Below are positions 57,339 through 64,000 of a stretch of 64,000 nt of DNA, piece after piece. The notes under the pieces are model-generated. The model searched no databases and was not told where the DNA came from. It worked only from the letters and a program-made list of their open reading frames with translations. This stretch comes from Martinezella hainanensis. GTDB taxonomy: Bacteria > Pseudomonadota > Alphaproteobacteria > Rhizobiales > Rhizobiaceae. Each line of letters opens with the position of its first letter. The stretch's first letter is position 1. A program made the translations under genes and the position numbers. Where the stretch lies: positions 372,001-436,000 of the forward strand of contig NZ_FMAC01000001.1 of assembly GCF_900094555.1 (NCBI RefSeq), written 5' to 3'.

Positions 57339-58271
57339 ATGTTCGCCGAGACACAGCGCCTGAATAGCCCGACGGGCGCGACCCTTGCATATCATCATTT
57401 GCCGGCGGCGACTGATGCTCGTGGTATCCTGCTGATATCGCATGGCCTTGCCGAGCACTCCCGTCGCTATGAGGCCTTTGCGGGTGCGATGGCCGCCCAC
57501 GGCTTTCATGTCTGTGCCCATGACCATCGCGGCCATGGCGAGACGACCGCCCCCGATGCCCCCATCGGCCGCTTTGCTCGAAGAGATGGGGGCACACAGG
57601 TCATCACCGATGTGCTCGCCATGCGCGAGTTTGCCGTAAGCAACTATCCCGGCCTGCCGATCATCCTGTTCGGTCACTCCATGGGCGGACTGATCAGCCT
57701 GAACACCGTCGTCACCCATCCGGACAAGTTCGATGCCGTCACCGTGTGGAACTCCAATTTCAATCCGGGTCTTGCCGGCCGCGCCGCTCAACTCATTCTC
57801 AAGACCGAGCGCATGTTCAAGGGATCGGATGTACCGAGCGGACCATTGCCGAAATTGACATTCGGCACGTGGGGTAAATCGATCGCCAACCGGCGCACCG
57901 AGTTCGATTGGCTCTCGCGCATTCCCGAGCAGGTCGACAAATATATCGCCGATCCGCTTTGCGGCTTCGATGCCTCCGTTTCGCTCTGGCTCGATCTATT
58001 CGAGTTGACTTTCCGTGCGCCGCAGAAGACCCATCTTGATCGTCTCCGGCGCGACATGCCGATCCATCTCGTCGGCGGCGGTAAGGATCCGGCGACCGAC
58101 AATGCGAAAGCGATTTCCTGGCTGGCGAATCATTTGAAAAGTGCTGGCCTCTCTCATATCACCACCGAGATCTATCCGGACGCACGGCACGAGACGCTCA
58201 ACGACATCGGCGCCGAGCAAGCCATTTCCGACTTTGCCGATTGGTGCAGGAAGGTGACGGCAAACAACTGA
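57339..58271 (+). CDS. Alpha/beta hydrolase, monoacylglycerol lipase/lysophospholipase-like
   Basis: A 310-residue serine hydrolase (Hydrolase_4 type). HG motif ISHGLAEHSRRYEAFAGAMAAHGFHVCAHDHRGHGET gives the oxyanion hole; the nucleophile elbow is LFGHSMGGLISL near residue 115; acid and base lie in VGGGKDPATDN and YPDARHETLND. Homologues act on lysophospholipids or monoacylglycerols. Site GGGGAGGA precedes the ATG. It seems to be the first gene of a four-gene unit with a permease, a CoA transferase and a TPP enzyme (gaps 19 and 18 bases, then an overlap). Confidence 0.88.
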   Translation: MFAETQRLNSPTGATLAYHHLPAATDARGILLISHGLAEHSRRYEAFAGAMAAHGFHVCAHDHRGHGETTAPDAPIGRFARRDGGTQVITDVLAMREFAVSNYPGLPIILFGHSMGGLISLNTVVTHPDKFDAVTVWNSNFNPGLAGRAAQLILKTERMFKGSDVPSGPLPKLTFGTWGKSIANRRTEFDWLSRIPEQVDKYIADPLCGFDASVSLWLDLFELTFRAPQKTHLDRLRRDMPIHLVGGGKDPATDNAKAISWLANHLKSAGLSHITTEIYPDARHETLNDIGAEQAISDFADWCRKVTANN

Positions 58272-58290
58272 TTCTCAAGGAAATTCCGCA

Positions 58291-59250
58291 ATGAATACCT
58301 CCAGCGGCTCCCCGGTCCGATTGCCGCAATCGGAGCTGACCTTCGGTTTGGCGATGATGTTTCTTTCCGTCGTCCTCTCGCCGATCATCGACATCTTCTC
58401 CAAGCTCGCCGCAGCCACAATCCCGCCTGGCGAAGTCACTGCCGCCCGCTTCATCTTTCAGGGCCTCTTCGCCTTGCCGATGATGGCGATGCGCTGGCAA
58501 TGGGGCGTCTGGACATGGCGCCGCAGCGGCGTTCATGCCATCCGTGCCGCCGTGCTGACGCTGTCCATGGTGTCGTTCGTCACCACGTTGCAGGTGATGG
58601 AGGTCGCCGATGCCATCGCCATCTTCTTCGTCGAGCCGATGATGCTCACCATCCTGAGCAGCATCTTCCTGAAGGAAACTATCGGTTGGCGCCGCTACAC
58701 GGCCTGCGCCGTCGGCTTTTTCGGCGCGATGCTGATTATCCAGCCAAGCTTTCAGGAGGTCGGATTCGTCGCCCTGCTCCCCGTCGTTACAGCACTCTGC
58801 ATCGCCGTCTACGTCATGATCACGCGCGTCGTTTCCCATACCGAAGATGCCTGGTCGATGCAGTTCCAGACCGCCTTATGGGGCACCGGCTTCAGCGTCG
58901 CCCTGCTTGCCATCGGCCGGGCGACGGGCGCTGTAATCCTTGATCCGGTCATGCCGGATCTGACAGCCATGCTCTATCTCTTCGGTGTCGGAGCCACTGC
59001 AGCCGCCGCCGGTATCCTGACGGTATACGCCTATCGCGCCGTGCCGGCCTCCACGCTCGCACCGCTGCAATATTTCGAGATCGTCTCCGCGACGATCTTC
59101 GGCTGGCTCGTCTTTGACAATTTCCCCGATGCGATCAAATGGCTCGGCATCCTCATCATCATCGGCTCCGGCCTCTACATCCTCTGGCGCGAGCGACGCT
59201 TTGCTTCCAGGCCCGTATCCGATACATCTGAAACAGCATTCACGCCCTAA
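58291..59250 (+). CDS. DMT superfamily permease (EamA domains)
   Basis: A 319-residue ten-helix membrane protein with two EamA repeats; FGLAMMFLSVVLSPIIDIFSKLAAATIPPGEVTAARFIFQGLFALPMMA opens the first and VYAYRAVPASTLAPLQYFEIVSATIFGWLVFDNFPDAIKWLGILIIIGSGLYILWRERR closes the second. Similar to S-adenosylmethionine/riboflavin-type EamA exporters; substrate unknown. Lies 19 bases after the hydrolase gene and 18 bases before the CoA transferase gene. Confidence 0.9.
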   Translation: MNTSSGSPVRLPQSELTFGLAMMFLSVVLSPIIDIFSKLAAATIPPGEVTAARFIFQGLFALPMMAMRWQWGVWTWRRSGVHAIRAAVLTLSMVSFVTTLQVMEVADAIAIFFVEPMMLTILSSIFLKETIGWRRYTACAVGFFGAMLIIQPSFQEVGFVALLPVVTALCIAVYVMITRVVSHTEDAWSMQFQTALWGTGFSVALLAIGRATGAVILDPVMPDLTAMLYLFGVGATAAAAGILTVYAYRAVPASTLAPLQYFEIVSATIFGWLVFDNFPDAIKWLGILIIIGSGLYILWRERRFASRPVSDTSETAFTP

Positions 59251-59268
59251 GCGGGAGAGCGGACAGAC

Positions 59269-60471
59269 ATGACAGAGAAAAAGACCAAGAAACCTCCGCT
59301 GTCCGGTATTCGTGTCATTGAGCTTGCCCGCGTTCTCGCCGGCCCCTGGGCCGGGCAGATGCTGGCTGATCTCGGCGCCGATGTCATCAAGGTGGAAAAT
59401 CCCGATGGCGGCGACGACACCCGGCAATGGGGGCCTCCCTTCGTCGAAGGCAAGGATGGCGAAAATCTCTCGGCCGCCTATTACCATTCCGCCAATCGCG
59501 GCAAGCGCTCCATCACGGCAGATCTCAGGACCGAGGAAGGACAGGATCTGGTGCGCCGGCTGGTGAAGACGGCAGACGTGGTGATTGAGAACTTCAAGCT
59601 CGGCGGCCTTGTCAAATATGGGCTGGACTACGAGAGCCTGAGGAAGATCAACCCCCGCATCGTCTACTGCTCGATTACCGGCTTCGGGCAGACCGGCCCC
59701 TATGCCAACCTCGCAGGCTACGACTATATCGTCCAGGGCATGTCCGGTTTCATGTCGATCACAGGCGAGCCGGAAGGACAGCCTGTCAAGGCGGGCGTGG
59801 CGATCGCCGATATCTTCACCGGCATCTATGCCGTCTCGGCAATCGAGGCCGCCCTGATCCACGCGCTGAAGACCGGCGAAGGACAGCTCATAGACATGGC
59901 GCTGCTCGATGTGCAATCGGCAGTGCTTGCCAATCAGAACATGAACTACCTGATCTCGGGCAAGCCACCAGTGCGGCTCGGCAACGCCCACCCAAATATC
60001 TCGCCCTATGAAGTCGTGCCTACGGCCGACGGCTATCTCATTCTCGCCGTCGGCAATGACGGTCAGTTCCGGCGCCTCTGCACCATCCTCGGCATAGGGC
60101 TCCATGCCGACGACGAGCGCTATGCGACCAACAAGGCCCGCGTCGCAAACCGCAACGAGGTTCGGGCTTTCATCTCGGCGGAGACGCTGAAGTGGAACAA
60201 GGCGGATCTGCTGAAAGCCTGCGAGGACAATGCCGTCCCGGCCGGCGCGATCAATACGATCGAGGATATGTTCGCCGACCCGCAGATTAAGGCGCGCGGC
60301 TTGAGGATCGATCTCGAAGACGATGCCGGCACGATAATCCCGAGCGTACGCACGCCGATCGTGCTGTCGGAGACACCATTGACCTATACGCGGCCGAGCC
60401 CGCGCCTTGGGGAGCATCAGGAGGAGGTTCTCGCCGAATTGGCGGAACTGGAGGGAAAGGCGAGGACATGA
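59269..60471 (+). CDS. CaiB/BaiF family (class III) CoA transferase
   Basis: A 400-residue enzyme that moves CoA between carboxylic acids through an aspartyl intermediate. Visible are the N-terminal LSGIRVIELARVLAGPWAGQMLADLGADVIKVENPDGGDDTRQWGPPF, NRGKRSITADLRTEEGQDLVRRLVKTADVVIENFKLG, SITGFGQTGPYANLAGYDYIVQGMSGFMSITGEP, and GQLIDMALLDV with the likely catalytic Asp. Formyl-CoA:oxalate, carnitine and succinyl/mesaconyl enzymes belong here; the substrate cannot be told. Its stop overlaps the start of the TPP enzyme by four bases, so the two probably act in one pathway. Confidence 0.92.
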   Translation: MTEKKTKKPPLSGIRVIELARVLAGPWAGQMLADLGADVIKVENPDGGDDTRQWGPPFVEGKDGENLSAAYYHSANRGKRSITADLRTEEGQDLVRRLVKTADVVIENFKLGGLVKYGLDYESLRKINPRIVYCSITGFGQTGPYANLAGYDYIVQGMSGFMSITGEPEGQPVKAGVAIADIFTGIYAVSAIEAALIHALKTGEGQLIDMALLDVQSAVLANQNMNYLISGKPPVRLGNAHPNISPYEVVPTADGYLILAVGNDGQFRRLCTILGIGLHADDERYATNKARVANRNEVRAFISAETLKWNKADLLKACEDNAVPAGAINTIEDMFADPQIKARGLRIDLEDDAGTIIPSVRTPIVLSETPLTYTRPSPRLGEHQEEVLAELAELEGKART

Positions 60472-62126
60472 AACGAACGGGCGGCCAACTCATCGTCGAA
60501 GCTTTGAAGGCAAATGGCGTGCAGCGCATTTCCTGCGTGCCGGGCGAGAGCTTTCTCGCCGTGCTCGATGCCCTGCATGATAGCGATATCAAGGTGCTCG
60601 TCTGCCGCCAGGAGGGCGGCGCGGCGATGATGGCGGACACCTGGGGCCGATTGACCGGCGAACCAGGCATCTGCATGGTCACCCGCGGTCCCGGCGCCAC
60701 CAACGCCTCCGCCGGCCTTCATATCGCACGGCAGGATTCGATCCCGATGATCCTGTTTATCGGCCAGGTCCAGCGCGATGCCCGCGAACGCGAGGCCTTT
60801 CAGGAAGTGGAATTCCGCCGCGCCTTTACCGAGTTCGCCAAATGGGTCGGCGAGATCGATGACGCCGCCCGCATTCCGGAATTCGTCACCCGCGCCTTTG
60901 CGATCGCGACTTCTGGGCGTCCCGGCCCGGTCGTACTGACTCTACCCGAGGATATGCTGCGCGATGAGGTCGAGGCGCCGGAAGCGCTGCCCTATGTCCC
61001 TGTTGCAGCTCATCCGGGCCGCAACCAGCTTGCTGACTTTCACAAGCGCCTTGCGGCGGCGGAGCGGCCGATGGTCGTTCTCGGCGGCACGCGCTGGACC
61101 GAGGAAGCCGTTGCCGGCATCAGGCAGTTTGCGGAGCGTTTCAGGCTGCCGGTCGGCTGCTCCTTCCGCCGCCAGATGCTGTTCGACCATCTGCACCCGA
61201 ACTATTCCGGTGATGTCGGCATCGGCATCAATCCGGCGCTGGCAAAGGAAATCAAGGAAGCCGATCTGCTGATCCTCCTTGGCGGCCGCCTCTCGGAAAT
61301 GCCGTCCTCCGGCTATACGCTGGTCGACATCCCCTACCCGCAGCAAAAGCTGGTCCACATCCACCCGGACCCGTCCGAGCTTGGGCGCGTCTATCGGCCT
61401 GACCTGGCCATCTGTGCCAGCCCGGCGGATTTCGTCGCGGCGCTCGCGGATTTGGCCCCACTGCACGAGACGCCATGGGCCGAGCGCACTGAGCGCATGC
61501 ACGCCGCCTATCTTGCGTGGTCGAAGACACCGGAAAAGAGCCCCGGCGCGGTCCATATGGGCCGCATCATGGACTGGATCGAAGTCAATACCGCTGACGA
61601 TACGATCTTCACCAATGGCGCCGGCAACTACGCGACCTGGCTGCACCGCTTCCATCGCTTCCGCCGCTTCAACACGCAGTCGGCTCCGACTTCCGGCTCG
61701 ATGGGCTATGGCCTGCCGGCAGCGGTCGCTGCAAAACAGCTCTTTCCCGAGCGTGAAGTGATCTGCTTTGCCGGCGACGGCTGTTTCATGATGCATGGGC
61801 AGGAATTCGCGACTGCCGTCCAGTATGACCTGCCGCTGATCGCCCTGGTCATCAACAACGGCATGTACGGCACCATCCGCATGCATCAGGAGCGGGAATA
61901 TCCCGGCCGCGTCAGCGCCACGGCACTCGACAATCCGGATTTCGCGGCCTTGGCACGCGCCTATGGCGGCCATGGCGAGACGGTGAAGGCAACGGAAGAG
62001 TTTGGCCCGGCCTTCGAGCGGGCGCGTGCCAGCGGCAAGCCGGCGATCATCGAGATCGCGCTCGATCCGGAAGCGATCACGCCTTCCCGAACCCTGACGG
62101 AAATCGCTCAAACAAAAGGCCGTTGA
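60468..62126 (+). CDS. Thiamine pyrophosphate enzyme (acetolactate synthase-like, uncertain substrate)
   Basis: A 552-residue TPP-dependent enzyme of the decarboxylase/synthase superfamily. The N domain has the catalytic Glu in VLVCRQEGGAAMMADTWGRLTGEPGICMVTRGPGATNASAGLH. The central domain is LGGTRWTEEAVAGIRQFAERF, and the C domain binds TPP and metal in CFAGDGCFMMHGQEFATAVQYDLPLIALVINNGMYGTIR (GDG-N27-NN). It resembles acetolactate synthase more than oxalyl-CoA decarboxylase, but no regulatory subunit is near. Coupled to the CoA transferase gene by an ATGA overlap. Confidence 0.9.
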   Translation: MKRTGGQLIVEALKANGVQRISCVPGESFLAVLDALHDSDIKVLVCRQEGGAAMMADTWGRLTGEPGICMVTRGPGATNASAGLHIARQDSIPMILFIGQVQRDAREREAFQEVEFRRAFTEFAKWVGEIDDAARIPEFVTRAFAIATSGRPGPVVLTLPEDMLRDEVEAPEALPYVPVAAHPGRNQLADFHKRLAAAERPMVVLGGTRWTEEAVAGIRQFAERFRLPVGCSFRRQMLFDHLHPNYSGDVGIGINPALAKEIKEADLLILLGGRLSEMPSSGYTLVDIPYPQQKLVHIHPDPSELGRVYRPDLAICASPADFVAALADLAPLHETPWAERTERMHAAYLAWSKTPEKSPGAVHMGRIMDWIEVNTADDTIFTNGAGNYATWLHRFHRFRRFNTQSAPTSGSMGYGLPAAVAAKQLFPEREVICFAGDGCFMMHGQEFATAVQYDLPLIALVINNGMYGTIRMHQEREYPGRVSATALDNPDFAALARAYGGHGETVKATEEFGPAFERARASGKPAIIEIALDPEAITPSRTLTEIAQTKGR

Positions 62127-62149
62127 GCGCGAGCCCAACGGCCTTTCAT
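62115..62149. terminator. Bidirectional terminator between TPP enzyme gene and ridA-like gene
   Basis: AAAGGCCGTTG (62115-62125) pairs with CAACGGCCTTT (62136-62146); the stop codon of the TPP enzyme gene is in the stem. Minus has TTTTGTTTG after the stem, plus has TTTCATAAATT. Confidence 0.88.
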
Positions 62150-62167
62150 AAATTAGGCTGAGCCGAC

Positions 62168-62512
62168 TTAGTCGATCGCTGCGGTCACGATGAATTCGAC
62201 CTTGTACTTCGGCGCTGCGAGCTTGGCTTCGCTGGTCGCACGGGCCGGCGTGTTGGCCGGATCGACCCAGGCTTCCCACGCAGCGTTCATTTCGGCGAAG
62301 TAGGAAATGTCGGAGAGATAGATGAGCGTCTGCAGGATCTTCGACTTGCTGGAGCCGGCTGCAGCAAGCAGACGATCGACTTCAGCCAGCGCAGACTTGC
62401 ACTGATCGGTGACGCTTTCGCCTTCGCCAACCTGACCGGCGAGATAAACGGTGTTGCCGTGGATGACTGCGCCGCTCATGCGGGCGCCGACGTCGATACG
62501 CTTGATGCTCAT
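62168..62512 (-). CDS. RidA family protein
   Basis: A 114-residue small protein of the YjgF/YER057c/UK114 family; canonical members deaminate reactive enamines/imines. The core is GNTVYLAGQVGEGESVTDQCKSALAEVDRLLAAAGSSKSKILQTLIYLSDISYFAEMNAAWEAWVDPANTPARATSEAKLAAPKYKVEFIVTAA, with the conserved Arg in PAR that corresponds to Arg105 of RidA. The ATG at 62512 has AGGAGAAG upstream; a longer frame to 62560 is unlikely. Whether it has the deaminase activity is not certain since several subfamilies lack it. Confidence 0.92.
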   Translation of the reverse strand: MSIKRIDVGARMSGAVIHGNTVYLAGQVGEGESVTDQCKSALAEVDRLLAAAGSSKSKILQTLIYLSDISYFAEMNAAWEAWVDPANTPARATSEAKLAAPKYKVEFIVTAAID

Positions 62513-62598
62513 GGTCTTCTCCTGATGTTGTTTTCGACAGGTAGACAGGGCACGGCCCATAGCCTGCCCTGCAATCTAAAGGGCCGAGGAAACAGCCG

Positions 62599-62937
62599 TC
62601 AGCCGCGAATGTGGTGCGTCTTCTGATAAATGGCCGTCGAGCGTGCGCCGGAACGGCAATAACCGAGCATCGGTCGCGGAAACTCGTCCAGCGCATCGAC
62701 CATGCCCTGCACAGCCTCCTCGGTCACGCCCATCGGGCCGACGGGCACCTGGGTGATCTCCAGGCCGAGTTCCTTGGCACGGGCTTCGATGACGCCGAAC
62801 GGCGTCTGATCCGGGCTCTCGCCATCCGGGCGATGGCAGACGATGGACTTGAAACCCAGGGCCTTGATCTCATCGAGATCCTCTACGGCAATCTGGCCGG
62901 ACACCGAGTATTCATCGTCGATCGGGCGGATATCCAT
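62599..62937 (-). CDS. TIGR01244 family phosphatase/sulfurtransferase-like protein (DUF442)
   Basis: A 112-residue tyrosine-phosphatase-fold protein, the type found alone or fused to beta-lactamase-like (Blh) sulfur dioxygenases. Features are SVSGQIAVEDLDEIKALGFKSIVCHRPDGESPDQTP and the P loop LGYCRSGARST with Cys and Arg of CxxxxR(S/T). The role is unsettled; links to sulfide/persulfide handling exist for the fused forms. Lies 86 bases ahead of the ridA-like gene on the same strand. Confidence 0.88.
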   Translation of the reverse strand: MDIRPIDDEYSVSGQIAVEDLDEIKALGFKSIVCHRPDGESPDQTPFGVIEARAKELGLEITQVPVGPMGVTEEAVQGMVDALDEFPRPMLGYCRSGARSTAIYQKTHHIRG

Positions 62938-63009
62938 GGTTCATGTCCTCTCTAAAACCGTGGCCCTGATCTACGCCGCCATAGGGCGAGCGTCAACCGC
63001 GGCACGCTC

Positions 63010-63849
63010 TCAAACGAAGGCAAAGTTGAGCATGAAATTGCGGGCTTCACCGGGCTGGAGAATATTGAATTCACCCGCCTCCTCGAGTTCCGCACGGGAG
63101 ACCCAGCGATGCGAAACCGGCTCGATGCCAAGCACATGCGCAGGCGCGCGCTGATTGCGCCAGACCTGCAGGAACGGCAGCGTATCGGTACCGAAGCGCA
63201 CCCTCAAAGTCTTGCCGCCGATGGCCGCGATTGGGCCAAGGTTGATCTCCGCCCAATCCTCTCCCTTATCCTGCGCCGGCACGCAGAAGATATCGCCTCC
63301 CTCCTCACCGAAGGTCCAGTGAAAGCCGCCATTCTCCAGCATCTGTCCGGCAAGGCGCGTGCCATTGTCGAACCATTTGCCGCCGATATTCATGTGATAC
63401 ATCAGGAAGACCGGCATCGCCTCGGTGCTTGTATTGACGATGCGATCGGCAAGCGAGACCTCGCCGGTTGCGCCATCGATCTGCCAAAGACGTTCCAGCC
63501 TTGCGGTGCGGCGTTCGGCGGTGATGACATCGATATCCGCGCGGCATTCCGCGTTGCCATTTTCGAATTTGGTCCAGAGAATTTTGGCTGGATGAGACGA
63601 GAAAGAACCATGCAGCGGATAGCGCTTGCCCTCATATGCGCCGGACATCGGCTCGGGATGGCGGATATGATCCGGTCCGCAGGTGAAGAGGAAGCCTTGC
63701 ACGGAATGACTGATACGCGGATCGCCATCATCGGGAACGGCGCTTCCGGGCGCAAGATTGTTGCCCTCGACGATGCAGGCGCCGATGTCCATGACGGAGC
63801 CTTCGTCCAGCATCAATTTCGGCCCCTTGGCCGCAGAAAAATCGATCAT
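63010..63849 (-). CDS. Aldose 1-epimerase-like protein (DUF4432 type)
   Basis: A 279-residue galactose-mutarotase-fold protein. It has the short core GFLFTCGPDHIRHP, YPLHGSFSSHPAKIL, a central IVNTSTEAMPVFLMYHMNIGGKWFDNGTRL with the family's conserved YHxN, and IEPVSHRWVSRAELEEAGEFNILQPGEARNFMLNFAFV at the end. The His residues in HG and YHMN fit the mutarotase active site. Sugar substrate unknown. The region upstream is AT-rich and contains an inverted repeat at 63924-63939. Confidence 0.86.
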   Translation of the reverse strand: MIDFSAAKGPKLMLDEGSVMDIGACIVEGNNLAPGSAVPDDGDPRISHSVQGFLFTCGPDHIRHPEPMSGAYEGKRYPLHGSFSSHPAKILWTKFENGNAECRADIDVITAERRTARLERLWQIDGATGEVSLADRIVNTSTEAMPVFLMYHMNIGGKWFDNGTRLAGQMLENGGFHWTFGEEGGDIFCVPAQDKGEDWAEINLGPIAAIGGKTLRVRFGTDTLPFLQVWRNQRAPAHVLGIEPVSHRWVSRAELEEAGEFNILQPGEARNFMLNFAFV

Positions 63850-63923
63850 CCCTAAAGTCCTCCCTGATCGGCTCCGCGCGGCGAGCGTTGTCCCAAGGTG
63901 GCGCGCGGCTGAAATAAACGGTT

Positions 63924-63939
63924 ATTTGGCTTACCAAAT
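63924..63939. promoter_or_regulatory. Inverted repeat upstream of the DUF4432 gene
   Basis: ATTTGG-N4-CCAAAT, about 75 bases upstream of the start codon in an AT-rich segment that runs to the window edge. It has the size and symmetry of a GntR- or LacI-type operator; the regulator is unknown. Confidence 0.4.
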
Positions 63940-64000
63940 GTTAACTTGAAGCCTTGATCACATAAATTTTTATATTTTATTCAGCATGATAATCTAAATC

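Noticed and set aside
59269..62126. Oxalate degradation pair frc-oxc
   Set aside because: The CoA transferase family fits, but the TPP enzyme shows acetolactate-synthase-like segments around the catalytic Glu, and no oxalate gene is nearby.

Overview
The window looks like chromosomal DNA of an alphaproteobacterium of the Rhizobiaceae (Rhizobium/Agrobacterium type). The evidence is the GC-rich coding sequence, the gene order of the division and cell-wall (dcw) cluster, a long-linker FtsZ, the betaine-lipid genes btaAB, and a class A RNase P RNA next to mraZ. I see no phage, insertion sequence, CRISPR array, tRNA or rRNA. Almost all genes are housekeeping or metabolic and intact.

Layout. (1) 1-720: no clear large gene. 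It holds a candidate small ORF and, at about 542-681, four consecutive hairpins ending in an intrinsic terminator; two of the loops carry CTCCTCCTCC, an anti-Shine-Dalgarno motif. This is the most interesting object in the window. (2) 0.7-6.9 kb: prmA, an FAD monooxygenase, an SCO copper protein, a cheW homologue, creA, an ArsR/SRPBCC pair with a clear promoter-operator, and a GNAT acetyltransferase whose ribosome binding site lies in a hairpin. (3) 6.9-13.7 kb: ligA, a CDP-diacylglycerol pyrophosphatase gene, a hexapeptide acyltransferase gene, recN and bamD. (4) 14.0-37.4 kb, the dcw region on the minus strand: mraZ-rsmH-ftsL-ftsI-murE-murF-mraY-murD-ftsW-murG-murC-murB, then an interruption by a divergent aquaporin/MFS pair, then ddlB-ftsQ-ftsA-ftsZ-lpxC. 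Four TGGG repeats spaced 10 bp apart (MraZ boxes) overlap a probable promoter upstream of mraZ. (5) 37.6-38.0 kb: rnpB.

(6) 38-52.4 kb: several peptidoglycan-active enzymes (two SLT-type transglycosylases, an amidase, a GH25 lysozyme, an MltB-type transglycosylase) mixed with an FAD oxidoreductase, a TerB/DnaJ protein, PPi-dependent phosphofructokinase (pfp), a LysE exporter, a beta-lactamase-fold hydrolase, btaAB, a DMT permease and a 25-residue membrane peptide gene. A 20-bp tandem repeat array lies between pfp and the LysE gene. (7) 52.5-56.3 kb: metF with an ArsR-methyltransferase fusion regulator and its palindromic operator, then ettA. (8) 56.4-64 kb: a periplasmic RNase T2 with an alphaproteobacterial LexA-like box over its promoter, an operon of hydrolase, DMT permease, CaiB-type CoA transferase and TPP enzyme, then minus-strand RidA, TIGR01244 and DUF4432 genes.

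Together, genes of the 14-37 kb region build lipid II (murA-independent steps: murB, C, D, E, F, mraY, murG, ddlB), flip and polymerise it at the septum (ftsW, ftsI, ftsQ, ftsL, ftsA, ftsZ) and start lipid A synthesis (lpxC). The downstream hydrolases remodel the same wall. Where an upstream in-frame extension was possible, starts were chosen by ribosome binding sites, signal peptides and family length.
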